A stretch of 34,476 bases of DNA from Lachnospiraceae bacterium (GCA_017620155.1 JAFZQY010000036.1:1-34476); one strand, 5' to 3'. Shown: positions 14,734 through 23,636, counted from the first letter of the stretch. Numbers and translations are program-made. The notes: a model not told the origin generated them from the letters alone.

Positions 14734-16920
14734 ATGAACAAACACGAATTAAGAGATAAAGCCAGAAGTGAGGCCCGCAGCAAAGCAGAGGCGCTTGTTT
14801 CCAAGATGACGCTTGAGGAAAAAGCCTCCCAGCTCAAATATGATTCACCTGCGATCGACAGGCTTAATATACCTGCCTACAATTGGTGGAACGAGGGACT
14901 CCACGGAGTGGCCAGAGCCGGCGTGGCTACAGTTTTTCCCCAGGCTATCGGTATGGCTGCTTCCTTCGATGAGGATCTTCTGGAAAAGGAAGGCGACTGC
15001 GTAGCTATCGAGGGCAGGGCGAAATATAATGCCTACTCAGCACTCGGCGATCGTGACATATACAAGGGACTGACCTTCTGGTCTCCGAATATCAACATAT
15101 TCAGAGATCCCAGATGGGGACGCGGACATGAGACGCTGGGTGAGGATCCTTATCTTACATCCAGACTGGGTCTGTCTTTTGTAAAAGGACTCCAGGGTGA
15201 AGGCGGCGAACTCAAAGCCGCTGCATGCGCCAAGCATTATGCTGTCCATTCAGGTCCCGAGGGCATCCGTCACGAGTTCGATGCACAGGCTACCGTTAAG
15301 GATATGGAAGAAACATATCTGCCGGCATTCGAAGTACTCGTAAAAGAAGGTGACGTCGAGTCCGTCATGGGAGCTTATAACCGCGTAAACGGAGAAGTCT
15401 GCTGCGGTAGCAAGACCCTGCTCAAGGATATCTTAAGAGACAGATGGGGATTCAGGGGCCATGTCGTATCCGACTGCTGGGCCATCGCGGATTTCCACAC
15501 GCATCATATGGTCACTTCCACACCACAGGAGTCAGCAGCTCTTGCCATGGAGAACGGATGCGACCTAAACTGCGGTAACACATATCTTCATATGATGAGC
15601 GCATATGATCAGGGACTCGTTACGGAGGACCAGATCACGGAAGCGGCGGTAAGACTCTTTACCACACGTTACCTGCTCGGAATAATGGACGGCAGTGATT
15701 ATGATTCTGTCGGATTTGATCAGGTTGAGTCCAAAGAGCACATCGAACTGTCTAAGCGCGCAGCACGCGAGTCGGTTGTCCTTCTACAGAATAAAGAAGG
15801 TATCCTTCCGCTTAACAAAGATAAGATCAAGACAATCGCCGTGATCGGCCCCAATGCCGACAGCATCAAGGCACTCGAGGGCAACTATCACGGAACCAGC
15901 TCACAGTATGTGACCGTACTTCAGGGTATCAGATCATATGTTGGTGACGGCTCAAGAGTATATTACTCACCGGGATGTCATCTGTTTAAGGATCGCACCG
16001 AGCATCTTGCAGTAGCGGATGACCGCATAAGCGAGGCTGTCGCCATCGCTAACTTAAGCGATATCGTCATCCTGTGCGTAGGTCTCGATGAGACGCTTGA
16101 AGGTGAAGAGGGAGATACCGGCAACAGCTATGCATCCGGTGACAAAAACGATCTGCTCCTTCCCGAATCACAGAGAAGCCTGTGCGAGGCTATCGCAAAG
16201 ACCGGCAAGAAGGTCATCTATATCAATATGACCGGTTCAGCCATGGATCTGTCATTTGCGGCAGACCACTTCGACGCCATCCTTCAGGCATGGTATCCGG
16301 GCGCAAGAGGCGGCGAGGTATTGAGCGAGATCCTGTTCGGCGATGTATCGCCTTCAGGCAAGCTTCCGCTGACCTTCTACGACAGCTCATATAAGTTGCC
16401 CGAGTTCACCGATTATTCGATGAAGGGCAGAACATACAGATATATAGACGGCGAGGCACAGTATCCGTTCGGATTCGGACTTACATATTCGGATGTATCC
16501 GTGAAGAGCGCGACAGTGATCCGTCAGGATGTCACCGACATATCCGATGAGGAAAAAGCGCACCGCGCACTTGTAGCTTCGGACTCCAAAGTCTATTCTG
16601 CCGAGATCGAGCTGGTTGTCGAAAATTCCGGCAAGGTCGATACCGATGATGTAGTCCAGATCTATATCGGAGCAGAAGGCTGCAAGGACGCTCCGCCTAA
16701 CCCGATACTCGCAGGATTCAAGCGTGTACATGTAGCTGCAGGAGCTTCCGTCACAACTGTGATCAAGCTGGAAGATCCTTCATTTACCGTAGTGACTGAC
16801 GCCGGTGAGAGGGTTCATGCGCAGAACTCATTCAGGCTCTATGCGGGCATATCACAGCCCGATTCGCGCAGCTTCAAGCTGACCGGCCACGCACCGATGA
16901 TCGTAACGCTTACGTTCTAA
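14734..16920 (+). CDS. Glycoside hydrolase family 3 beta-glycosidase (beta-xylosidase/beta-glucosidase type)
   Basis: A 728-residue cytoplasmic enzyme without a signal peptide. Order: GH3 N-terminal TIM barrel (about 15-320), GH3 C-terminal alpha/beta sandwich (about 350-590), and a fibronectin-III-like domain (about 615-715). YNWWNEGLHGVAR (49-61), RWGRGHETLGEDP (127-139) and KHYA (167-170) are hallmarks of GH3 beta-xylosidase-like members. D247 in VVSDCWAI is the nucleophile, and the acid/base glutamate is probably in the LEGEEGDTGN region. It follows the importer operon at 43 nt, so it most likely trims imported oligosaccharides to monosaccharides. Xylosidase, arabinosidase and glucosidase activity cannot be separated by sequence alone. 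Confidence 0.93.
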   Translation: MNKHELRDKARSEARSKAEALVSKMTLEEKASQLKYDSPAIDRLNIPAYNWWNEGLHGVARAGVATVFPQAIGMAASFDEDLLEKEGDCVAIEGRAKYNAYSALGDRDIYKGLTFWSPNINIFRDPRWGRGHETLGEDPYLTSRLGLSFVKGLQGEGGELKAAACAKHYAVHSGPEGIRHEFDAQATVKDMEETYLPAFEVLVKEGDVESVMGAYNRVNGEVCCGSKTLLKDILRDRWGFRGHVVSDCWAIADFHTHHMVTSTPQESAALAMENGCDLNCGNTYLHMMSAYDQGLVTEDQITEAAVRLFTTRYLLGIMDGSDYDSVGFDQVESKEHIELSKRAARESVVLLQNKEGILPLNKDKIKTIAVIGPNADSIKALEGNYHGTSSQYVTVLQGIRSYVGDGSRVYYSPGCHLFKDRTEHLAVADDRISEAVAIANLSDIVILCVGLDETLEGEEGDTGNSYASGDKNDLLLPESQRSLCEAIAKTGKKVIYINMTGSAMDLSFAADHFDAILQAWYPGARGGEVLSEILFGDVSPSGKLPLTFYDSSYKLPEFTDYSMKGRTYRYIDGEAQYPFGFGLTYSDVSVKSATVIRQDVTDISDEEKAHRALVASDSKVYSAEIELVVENSGKVDTDDVVQIYIGAEGCKDAPPNPILAGFKRVHVAAGASVTTVIKLEDPSFTVVTDAGERVHAQNSFRLYAGISQPDSRSFKLTGHAPMIVTLTF

Positions 16921-16970
16921 ACCGGTGCAAAAACAAAATGCATATTAGAAATGGTTTTACCACTCTCTCA

Positions 16971-17012
16971 AAAAGTCGCAGGTCCAACGGACCTGCGGCT
17001 TTGTTTTTGGGG
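16971..17012 (+). terminator. Rho-independent terminator of the sugar-uptake/GH3 operon
   Basis: A 12-bp stem (16974-16985 with 16989-17000, one G-U pair) with an AAC loop is followed by TTGTTTTT. It ends the sugar region, 13 nt before the first regulatory repeat of the next island. Confidence 0.92.
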
Positions 17013-17024
17013 AAAATGAAAAGA

Positions 17025-17066
17025 TGACAGATTTGACAGATTTTCTTCGGAACGTTCATGTATAGT
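17025..17066 (+). promoter_or_regulatory. Island promoter A: tandem TGACAGATT operator and -10
   Basis: Two perfect tandem copies of TGACAGATT (17025-17033, 17034-17042). The second TGACA (17034-17038) is followed by 22 nt and then TATAGT (17061-17066). The 14-bp core is centred at about -41.5 from the expected start near 17073. A TTGACA is present but 22 bp from the -10, too far to be an ordinary -35. The same layout occurs at 19003-19044 and 24369-24410. Confidence 0.7.
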
Positions 17067-17098
17067 ATGGGTATATTCTGAAAGGAGGAACTGTAGAT

Positions 17099-17509
17099 AT
17101 GAAATATTGTTGTGAGGATTGTTTAAAGTACAAGGTTTTTGATGAAGCATTTTCGAAGAACTGTGTGGATGGCGGCACTTGCGACTACTGCGGAGCCACG
17201 CATGTTAAGGTGGCAGATGTCACGACCTTAAGAGACAGCATTCTTAAGAAGATCGAAAAGGAGTATTCTTCTACGGATTTGATTGAAGGCTTCCATAATG
17301 ATCTGGACGGGACATATATTGATTATGAGATGATAGATCCCAGATATCATGGGTGTATCCGTGAACTTCACAGCCCCATGTCTATTCATCAGATTATGGA
17401 ATTCGATTATGATGAGCTGGATGAGAAACTGGCAGAAGACATTTTCGAGGGATATGAAGACTTCGATTATGAGGATTACATAGACAACGAGCAGATATAC
17501 GGGGATTGA
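17099..17509 (+). CDS. Small zinc-ribbon protein resembling a HEPN/RES N-terminal domain
   Basis: A 136-residue protein. The first ~40 residues hold C4, C5, C8, C22, C28 and C31 in CCEDC and CDYCG pairs, which should bind zinc. The pattern CCEDC...CDYCGATHVKV and the following amphipathic helix resemble the N-terminal domain found ahead of RES-type toxins (HEPN/RES NTD). No RES domain follows; the rest is acidic and tyrosine rich (DYDELDEK, DFDYEDYIDNEQ). AGGAGG lies 10 nt before the ATG. It converges with the WYL gene. Its promoter carries the same operator as the AAA+ operon, so it probably belongs to that system. The family resemblance is from memory and is moderate. Confidence 0.75.
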   Translation: MKYCCEDCLKYKVFDEAFSKNCVDGGTCDYCGATHVKVADVTTLRDSILKKIEKEYSSTDLIEGFHNDLDGTYIDYEMIDPRYHGCIRELHSPMSIHQIMEFDYDELDEKLAEDIFEGYEDFDYEDYIDNEQIYGD

Positions 17510-17524
17510 TATGATCAATCCCCG
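17500..17524. terminator. Possible bidirectional terminator between convergent genes
   Basis: A perfect 11-bp inverted repeat with an ATG loop overlaps the stop codon of the zinc-ribbon gene and lies between two convergent genes. T-runs are poor on both sides, so termination efficiency is uncertain. Confidence 0.5.
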
Positions 17525-17537
17525 TTCTGAATAATCC

Positions 17538-18926
17538 TTATTGAAGTCTCTCGTACTTTTCGTATATCTCTTTAATCTTATTTCGCACTTCATCTACCAG
17601 CTCCGGCGGATCGATGAGTGTGAGTGTGTTGGAATGCTCGACAGCAAAGTCGATTGCATTTTCGCGCTGGACGCCAAGAACTGTGGCCTTGATATAGTTC
17701 TTTGGATTGCCGTTTACATCGAGCTCTTCTTCGGGGTGAGCAATTGGCGTTTCTTTCAACTTGATCTTATTTCCGAAATGATCGATCAGTATCTGCAGTG
17801 TGATGGTCGTACACTCGAAATGGCAGTCGACCAGGTCTTGTTCACCGTAAATCTTCATTGCCGGATATGTGTTGGTATACTTGATCGCATCAAATTCGAG
17901 CACTCCGTTTTTTCTATGAAAGAAAGGAGCCAGAGTAGGAGGTATGGGCCTCCTTTTATATACTTTTTCGGTAATGTTGCCATCCTTATCCTTTTTGGTT
18001 CCCTTGTGCGGGCGGATCTCGAGAATACGGTCTATTCTGAAATGAACGGGATTCTCGTATCCGTAATGAGTCGCGATCAGATAGTATTCTCCGTTGTTCC
18101 AGATCATGGCATAGGGGTTTAAGAAGTAGGGCTTATTCGGATTCCTGGGATGAAAGTCAAGCTGCCTGGTCCCTTCGGTCATGTCATACATGCCGTATGT
18201 GATTTCTATCTGCTGTTCCTCCCTAATTGCCTCGTAAAGCATCTGAATATGTGCGAGTATGGTCTCGCTGTTGGCCGGAAGCCAGTAATGCCCGCTAGAC
18301 TCTGGGGTTTTGGAAGTTTTATTCGCATGAGTACTTACTTTGGCCGGAAGTTTGTTATAGACCTGCATAAGAAGACCCACATCTGCCGGATCATATACGG
18401 ACTTAAGCACGCTGAGGCGTGAGATCAGATAGTTCTTTTCGGGTTCTGACAGAAACCTGTTGCTTGTAAGTCCTGCACATATCATATCCAGATCACTGCC
18501 GTCCAAAAGTGGTTCGAAGTAGTATCTGTTCTGAGTTCCCTTGGCATTTTTATTCGCTCCGCTTACGATCCCGCTGGCCTGACTGGTTTTGACCCTGCCG
18601 CCGGTCAGTATGGTCATGATCCAGCCGAGAGTCTGATATGCTTTCGTTCGTGGATTAAGCAAATCGTCAAGCAGGTTTGCTTTTCTGTATAGGTTTCTCG
18701 CGGAAAAAGAGTAATCATCCGGGATCATGGATGGAAAGATCGCGTTTAGTTTCTGTGTGATCTCGGGCACGGACATAACATTTTCCGGTCCGCTGTAAGC
18801 CTTCAGTACCGCCATGATAAGGGGCAGGTCAAAGCTATGGAGAGCGTTTTTTTCATCATCACGGATAGACTGCTGGTTTGACAGGGGGGCCGGTGGAATC
18901 ATGTTCGAGGGTGTTGAAGGTGGCAT
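17538..18926 (-). CDS. WYL-domain transcriptional regulator
   Basis: A 462-residue protein. Residues about 30-90 look like a winged-helix region (FDLPLIMAVLKAY, VPEITQKLNAIF, FSARNLYRKANLLDDLL). Residues about 236-305 are the WYL ligand-binding core with FLNPYAMIWNNGEYYLIATH and the RIDR motif at 297-300; the name-giving W-Y-L is Y281-Y282-L283 here. A C-terminal extension domain (about 350-462) follows. WYL proteins sense nucleotides or nucleic acids and often control stress or phage-defence genes. AGGAGG lies 8 nt before ATG 18926. It is divergent from the AAA+ gene, and the shared control region contains the island operator. Confidence 0.88.
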   Translation of the reverse strand: MPPSTPSNMIPPAPLSNQQSIRDDEKNALHSFDLPLIMAVLKAYSGPENVMSVPEITQKLNAIFPSMIPDDYSFSARNLYRKANLLDDLLNPRTKAYQTLGWIMTILTGGRVKTSQASGIVSGANKNAKGTQNRYYFEPLLDGSDLDMICAGLTSNRFLSEPEKNYLISRLSVLKSVYDPADVGLLMQVYNKLPAKVSTHANKTSKTPESSGHYWLPANSETILAHIQMLYEAIREEQQIEITYGMYDMTEGTRQLDFHPRNPNKPYFLNPYAMIWNNGEYYLIATHYGYENPVHFRIDRILEIRPHKGTKKDKDGNITEKVYKRRPIPPTLAPFFHRKNGVLEFDAIKYTNTYPAMKIYGEQDLVDCHFECTTITLQILIDHFGNKIKLKETPIAHPEEELDVNGNPKNYIKATVLGVQRENAIDFAVEHSNTLTLIDPPELVDEVRNKIKEIYEKYERLQ

Positions 18927-18987
18927 ATATTAATCCTCCTTATTGCCGGAAAAGCGCCCAAACAGGTGGTTTGTAAATGATATAACG

Positions 18988-19017
18988 ATTATAGGATAAA
19001 GATGACAGATTTGGCAA
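18988..19017 (-). promoter_or_regulatory. Promoter of the WYL regulator gene, with the operator inside it
   Basis: Minus-strand TTGCCA (19012-19017), an 18-bp spacer and a perfect TATAAT (18988-18993). The tandem operator (19003-19020) covers its spacer and -35, so a protein bound there would block this promoter. Confidence 0.75.
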
Positions 19018-19044
19018 CTTTATATATGAGGGGTATGTTTTAAT
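19003..19044 (+). promoter_or_regulatory. Island promoter B: tandem operator and -10 of the AAA+ operon
   Basis: TGACAGATT (19003-19011) followed by the weaker copy TGGCAACTT (19012-19020), then 22 nt after the second pentamer the hexamer TTTAAT (19039-19044). The geometry is identical to promoter A. An alternative reading is TTGGCA (19011-19016), 17 or so bp and TATGTT near 19034-19039. The leader to the ATG is about 53 nt. Confidence 0.65.
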
Positions 19045-19103
19045 GTTACCGTGGCAAGGCCGGAAGGTCTGAATTATAACGAAAAAATACGGAGGAACAC
19101 ATC

Positions 19104-21197
19104 ATGAATAGAATCAATCTGTTAAAGCCCGATGTTGTAAATGGTTTTCTGGAAGGGGGAAAGGGTCAGGAGGTGACCTATCTGAATATCGATCCGGAAC
19201 TATCTCCCGACAAGCTGGACGAAGATATCGCGAATGGTGCAACGTATCTGTCCGAAGTCCGTGAACTTATGAACAAAAAGGTCAGCCGTGTGGTAGCGAT
19301 CAAATGCAGGAGCCGCGAGGAAGGGCTTCTCGGAGTGTCGTATCTGGCGTCCTACTACAATATGAAGGACGGAGCGGATGCAAGTGAAGTGGACTGCGAT
19401 GAAAACATCGTAGCGGAAGTTCGGACCAAGTCTCCTTTTGAGATGACCGAGAAAGATATCGCCGAGGATATGGACAGGGCCGGGGACTTTGAGTTTACGG
19501 ATCAGTACACACCAATAGACGGGCTCACGGATGATTGGGAACCTTCAGCCGAATCCGATGATGAGGATGAAGATGACTGGGAAGACGGGGCAATCTGGGA
19601 GGAGACACCGTGGAAGATCCCGATCGTGGATATGGGGGCTATCAGCGTCGATATCGCTGACTGTAACAATCCATTTTATTCGGGCAACTATGGATTCGAC
19701 AGACGCACCGACAACAGAAACCAGACGCCGTACTGGAAGTATACCCGCAGGGAAAGTATCTGTATAGAATTCAATGCTCAGGGCGGAACACTGGGACTTG
19801 GCGGATTTAACAATGATGTCTTTAAGAGGTTTAAGAATAACAAGCATCTGTATGTGCTGGTGATCGATACGGCTGCGGAGTTCAATGAGCAGCTGCGGAG
19901 AGATTCAATCGATGATTATGATGATGAAGATGATTATTACAATCCCTTCGTATGTTGCGGAGACTGGTATGAAGCCAACCTGACCGGGTTCGTGCTCGAA
20001 GAGGCTGCAGAGATAATCTCCATTCATCACGGCGAAGACAAGCTTGAGAAGTATTATCAGAATCTGTTTGAGAACTGGGTCGGCTTTTACCGCTTTTCTC
20101 TGGACAAGGGCTTCCCGGTGGCAGAGATCTCCAAGAAGATCGTCGATATGGACAATCCGTCAAAATCCGATCTGATCGACAAGGTCGTGAGCTATGTGAT
20201 CAAGGACTTTGATGAGCCGGCTGAGCTTACCGAGACAGATTTTAATGTTCTCTACAAGCTCCACGGCCTGGGCTTTAAGCGGAAGATCGACGAAAAAGAA
20301 CACAAGAGCCTCAATAAGATGGAGAAAAATCTTGTCGGGATGGAGGATATCAAGGATCAGATCACTTCCATAGTCGAGACTTTCCGATTCATGAAAAAAA
20401 GAAAAGCGGCAGGCCTGCAGGGCGGCGGATACCACAATGTCCATATGATGCTGGGTGCACCCGGAACCGCCAAGACTACAGTCGCACAGCTTCTCGGAGA
20501 GATCATGGCAGAGGAGAAACTTTTAAAGAGCAACAGGTTTGTGTCCGTTAACGGAGCCGAGCTCAAGGGCATGTATGTCGGCCACTCTGCACCGAAGGTC
20601 AAGTCGCTGTTTGAAAAAAATGACATTATATTTATTGATGAGGCATATGCGGTGGCAGCAGGCCGTGATGGCGAGAGTGATTCCTTCAGTCAGGAAGCCA
20701 TAGCACAGCTGATTGTGGAACTGGAAAAACACGGACTCGACCGTCTGGTCATTTTTGCAGGATACGGCGGGCCGAGAGTGAGTGCAAAAGACAACAGGAT
20801 GCAAGACTTCGTGAATGCGAACCCCGGTATCAGGAGCCGCATCAACTCTACTATATACTTCGAGTCTTATGACGCCGATCAGATGGTGGAGATTTTTAAA
20901 GGACAGGCCAGAATCAATCAGTACATAGTTCCGAAAGCCGCAGATAAATATGTTCATGCATTCTTCGAGAAGCGCGTATCCGCACCCGATTTCGGTAACG
21001 GCCGTGAAGCCAGGAGTCTGCTCGAGAACGCTATGGTCCAGGCTGCCAGAAGGATCGCTTCGGTTCCCGATAAGGATCTGACCAGGAAGCAGCTTCAGCA
21101 GATCACTGTGAATGATATCCGCCTCGCGATAGAGAAGATGAAGAATGCCACGGTGACCCAGAAGGGTACATGCCGAAAACTGGGCTTCGGGGCGTGA
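19104..21197 (+). CDS. CbxX/SpoVK-type AAA+ ATPase with unknown N-terminal half
   Basis: A 697-residue protein. The C-terminal ~300 residues form an AAA+ module of the CbxX/CfxQ-SpoVK clade: VGMEDIKDQI (411-420), Walker A GAPGTAKTT (451-459), Walker B IIFIDEA (508-514), the FAGY sensor region (551-554) and NPGIRSRI (573-580) with the likely arginine finger; a helical lid follows. Relatives remodel protein complexes as hexamers. The N-terminal ~400 residues match nothing I recognise and contain two very acidic stretches (about 142-168 and 268-279). CGGAGG precedes the ATG. It is the first gene of a plus-strand operon and the only clear enzyme of the island. Its target is unknown. Confidence 0.88.
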   Translation: MNRINLLKPDVVNGFLEGGKGQEVTYLNIDPELSPDKLDEDIANGATYLSEVRELMNKKVSRVVAIKCRSREEGLLGVSYLASYYNMKDGADASEVDCDENIVAEVRTKSPFEMTEKDIAEDMDRAGDFEFTDQYTPIDGLTDDWEPSAESDDEDEDDWEDGAIWEETPWKIPIVDMGAISVDIADCNNPFYSGNYGFDRRTDNRNQTPYWKYTRRESICIEFNAQGGTLGLGGFNNDVFKRFKNNKHLYVLVIDTAAEFNEQLRRDSIDDYDDEDDYYNPFVCCGDWYEANLTGFVLEEAAEIISIHHGEDKLEKYYQNLFENWVGFYRFSLDKGFPVAEISKKIVDMDNPSKSDLIDKVVSYVIKDFDEPAELTETDFNVLYKLHGLGFKRKIDEKEHKSLNKMEKNLVGMEDIKDQITSIVETFRFMKKRKAAGLQGGGYHNVHMMLGAPGTAKTTVAQLLGEIMAEEKLLKSNRFVSVNGAELKGMYVGHSAPKVKSLFEKNDIIFIDEAYAVAAGRDGESDSFSQEAIAQLIVELEKHGLDRLVIFAGYGGPRVSAKDNRMQDFVNANPGIRSRINSTIYFESYDADQMVEIFKGQARINQYIVPKAADKYVHAFFEKRVSAPDFGNGREARSLLENAMVQAARRIASVPDKDLTRKQLQQITVNDIRLAIEKMKNATVTQKGTCRKLGFGA

Positions 21198-21221
21198 AAC
21201 GGTATGAAGGAGGATTTGGCG

Positions 21222-21470
21222 ATGATTGAAGAGAAAACATATGAACAGTTAACAGAGGCGTTATCGAAAGAGCGAGAGAGCAACCGGATCCTGCAGGAAG
21301 TTAACAGCACGCTGGAGAGGGAGATTGAGAAACTCAGGCAGGAATTGGAAGAAACCAGAGAGACTCTTGAGGAGAATACTATTGCAGCGCTCCGAATGGG
21401 GAAAAGGCACAATGCTCTGTTTAAAGAATTGCAAGAGACCAGGAGGCGCTTCGCTAAACACTCTCGATAA
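21222..21470 (+). CDS. Small coiled-coil protein
   Basis: An 82-residue protein that is almost entirely heptad-repeat coiled coil, rich in Glu, Leu and Arg (NSTLEREIEKLRQELEETRE). ATG 21222 has AAGGAGG 8 nt upstream; the ATG at 21204 lies upstream of that site and is unlikely. It begins 24 nt after the AAA+ gene and is surely cotranscribed, so it may be an oligomerising adaptor or substrate of the ATPase. No homologue is recognised. A 7-bp hairpin (21470-21490) without a T-run follows the stop. Confidence 0.7.
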   Translation: MIEEKTYEQLTEALSKERESNRILQEVNSTLEREIEKLRQELEETRETLEENTIAALRMGKRHNALFKELQETRRRFAKHSR

Positions 21471-21608
21471 CACCGCGAAGTATGCGGTGTGAACCATGAG
21501 TTTATAGAGAATTCCGCTATCCGGACATAGAATAGATGTTGGAATAAGCTATAGATGGTGCCTGATAGGAGATGAATGGCATTGCTAAATAGTCGGAGGA
21601 GACACTTG

Positions 21609-22526
21609 ATGAATATAAATCTGTTGCAATGTAAGGCTATATTTGATGCTCTGCTGGACAAAACGATCCGGTGGGTAGAACAGGGTTCAACAGATGCTGT
21701 TCAGTATTGTTTTGTTCTTCTTCCGATGAAGAACCTTGAGCAGCAAAAAATGATCCTATATCGGTATGACAGACGATCCCGGACTATCTGTAAGCGGGTC
21801 GAAATCATCTCGACCACGGAGCGGCCCGATGAGTACTTTGATTTCAACCCGGATCAGAGTATACCACTATCTAGAGAGGATCTCGATGACTATGTGACCA
21901 ATGATTTGCTGGAAGAAGCACTGAACCTTCGCTCAAGTTTACCGGCTACGGGCCGGCTTAAGTGGGACGGTCTGTATCGGACTTATTGTATGCGCCTTTA
22001 CGGAGATTCGTTTTATGAGTTGATGGATTTGGATGTGGATGTCAACACTCTTGATATATCATGGCAACATATATGGTTAGAACCGATGCTTTGGCACGGA
22101 TTTGGAATCAACGGTATGGACGGAGAGTATTTGAACTATGACTGTCTGCATGTTGACGATAATATCGTTATCTTTCATACATTTGCCATTGAATATATTT
22201 ATAATACTGACGTGGATGAAATGGCGGGAACCTTATCATTGAAAAACAGAAACATCAGGGCCTTTAATGTTTATGAAGTTTGTGATGATAAGCCTATAAT
22301 TGGTTCGCCGTTTAAATTGAAGTATATTCGAGAAACCGGTGAGTTCCTTCAGACATTCTTCACTTTGGATCAGGCTAAACAATTCGTTAAGGCAATCCTT
22401 ATTAGAAGATTGAGGACAGAATTGGCCAAATGCAAGCCTGAAGTAAGAGATGAATTCTATAAATCCTTTAGCCCGGAAGAAAAAGATAGGATGTTAGAAA
22501 TCCTCGGCTTAAGCACGGAGTATTAA
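21609..22526 (+). CDS. Protein of unknown function in the AAA+ operon
   Basis: A 305-residue soluble protein with no signal peptide or membrane segment. It is rich in aromatic and acidic residues (WQHIWLEPMLWHGFGING, NYDCLHVDDNIVIFHTF) and ends in a helical, charged region. I recognise no family. ATG 21609 has CGGAGGA about 8 nt upstream; an in-frame ATG at 21576 has its own AGGAG but with a short 4-nt gap, so a protein 11 residues longer is possible. It looks more AT rich than the AAA+ gene, which may hint at separate acquisition. The 138-nt gap before it has no convincing promoter. Confidence 0.72.
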   Translation: MNINLLQCKAIFDALLDKTIRWVEQGSTDAVQYCFVLLPMKNLEQQKMILYRYDRRSRTICKRVEIISTTERPDEYFDFNPDQSIPLSREDLDDYVTNDLLEEALNLRSSLPATGRLKWDGLYRTYCMRLYGDSFYELMDLDVDVNTLDISWQHIWLEPMLWHGFGINGMDGEYLNYDCLHVDDNIVIFHTFAIEYIYNTDVDEMAGTLSLKNRNIRAFNVYEVCDDKPIIGSPFKLKYIRETGEFLQTFFTLDQAKQFVKAILIRRLRTELAKCKPEVRDEFYKSFSPEEKDRMLEILGLSTEY

Positions 22527-22547
22527 TGCGGAAACAATAAATATGCA

Positions 22548-22566
22548 AATGGTGCCAGGCACCATT
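22548..22566. repeat. GGTGCC-A-GGCACC palindrome before an unknown gene
   Basis: A perfect 9-bp inverted repeat about a single A, ending one base before the AGGAG of the next gene. Part of the same sequence (ATGGTGCC) recurs at 21554-21561 ahead of the preceding gene, also followed by AGGAG. A related GTGCCCGGCAC lies at 32544-32554. Confidence 0.5.
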
Positions 22567-22576
22567 AGGAGAAATG

Positions 22577-23635
22577 ATGAAAAGAGAAAAATATTATCTG
22601 ATAACATATCCGTCGTCCTGGGGTATGGGAAGCAATTACGATACAGGGCTTATAACCGAAACAAATCTCAGGGAGCTGATCATACGTGAGACTGACCGGT
22701 ACAGGGACGGTGACAGATTCGCCGATGACAGGTTTTCCGGAACATGGAATGAAGAGGTTTTCTGTGACAGTGATGATCCGGAAGAGGTTATAGCCGATGT
22801 GATAAACAAGAGGCTTAACACCATATCTACCTACGCGGGCCATAATGATCTGATCCTGCTCCCGGAATCTATACCGGTAAAAGTATCGGATATGAAGCTG
22901 GAGAATACTATAGTAAGACTGACCAATCAGTTTGGATTTGGCAGGGATATCATATTCGGCGAGGGCTACTTCACGCTGTATTCCGTATATCTTGATTCGG
23001 CTTTTCTGGCGGAAGTCGGTATCGAACGTTCGCTTGAATCAGACTGCTGGAGCAGATTCGTTGATTACAGCCTCAAAAATGTGGCTGAAAACCACATGTC
23101 TGGGTATAGAGAGTTGAGTTATCTTTTGAGAGTAGAGGAGGATAAGCTCGCCAGAATGAACGCTAAACAGGACGGCAAAGAAATAAAGCATAGGGGCGCA
23201 TATATTACGGATCTTTTACCTGAGATCGCTACTCCCGATTACGTTGCGGATATGATAGCGGAAGCCCAGGCTACGATAGACAAATTTTTCAACCTGCCTG
23301 TGATGGAAGACACCTATTCTGAACATCTGTATGATCTGAATAATTGCCGTTATGAGTACAGGCGACAAATTCTTGAGCAGATCATGGAAGAAGACAAGGC
23401 TGCGGATCATACGCAGATAGCATATGATTATCCCATATCTACAAAAGAATTCGGAACCATATATGAGAATACGGAACATGATGGTTCACATTATCTGGCA
23501 TATTCTGAACTTTTCCAAAAGGGATATGACATGAGATATCTGATCGCTGACCTCTCGAACGATGCAGACACGGAGGAAGAACTGGGCGCTCCCGATCTTG
23601 TCGCCGTATTCCGCTCCGCCTTCGCCTACGATTAA
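22577..23635 (+). CDS. Protein of unknown function, last gene of the AAA+ operon
   Basis: A 352-residue protein without signal peptide or clear membrane segment. The N-terminal part (KYYLITYPSSWGMGSNYDTG, then acidic residues) and the mid-region helices match no family I know. ATG 22577 is 5 nt from AGGAG (22567-22571); the adjacent ATG 22574 is only 2 nt away, so it is less likely. The gene follows the 305-residue gene by 50 nt on the same strand and stops one base before the stop of the convergent minus-strand gene. Confidence 0.72.
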   Translation: MKREKYYLITYPSSWGMGSNYDTGLITETNLRELIIRETDRYRDGDRFADDRFSGTWNEEVFCDSDDPEEVIADVINKRLNTISTYAGHNDLILLPESIPVKVSDMKLENTIVRLTNQFGFGRDIIFGEGYFTLYSVYLDSAFLAEVGIERSLESDCWSRFVDYSLKNVAENHMSGYRELSYLLRVEEDKLARMNAKQDGKEIKHRGAYITDLLPEIATPDYVADMIAEAQATIDKFFNLPVMEDTYSEHLYDLNNCRYEYRRQILEQIMEEDKAADHTQIAYDYPISTKEFGTIYENTEHDGSHYLAYSELFQKGYDMRYLIADLSNDADTEEELGAPDLVAVFRSAFAYD

Positions 23636-23636
23636 A

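Noticed and set aside
17033-17066. TTGACA as an ordinary -35 for the zinc-ribbon gene
   Set aside because: The distance to TATAGT is 22 bp, too long for sigma-70, and the hexamer is better explained as part of the tandem operator.
17541-18122. A 193-codon open frame on the plus strand
   Set aside because: Antisense to the WYL gene, whose domain match is clear.
22548-22566. Terminator between two unknown genes
   Set aside because: The palindrome has a 1-nt centre and no T-run; it directly abuts the next ribosome site.
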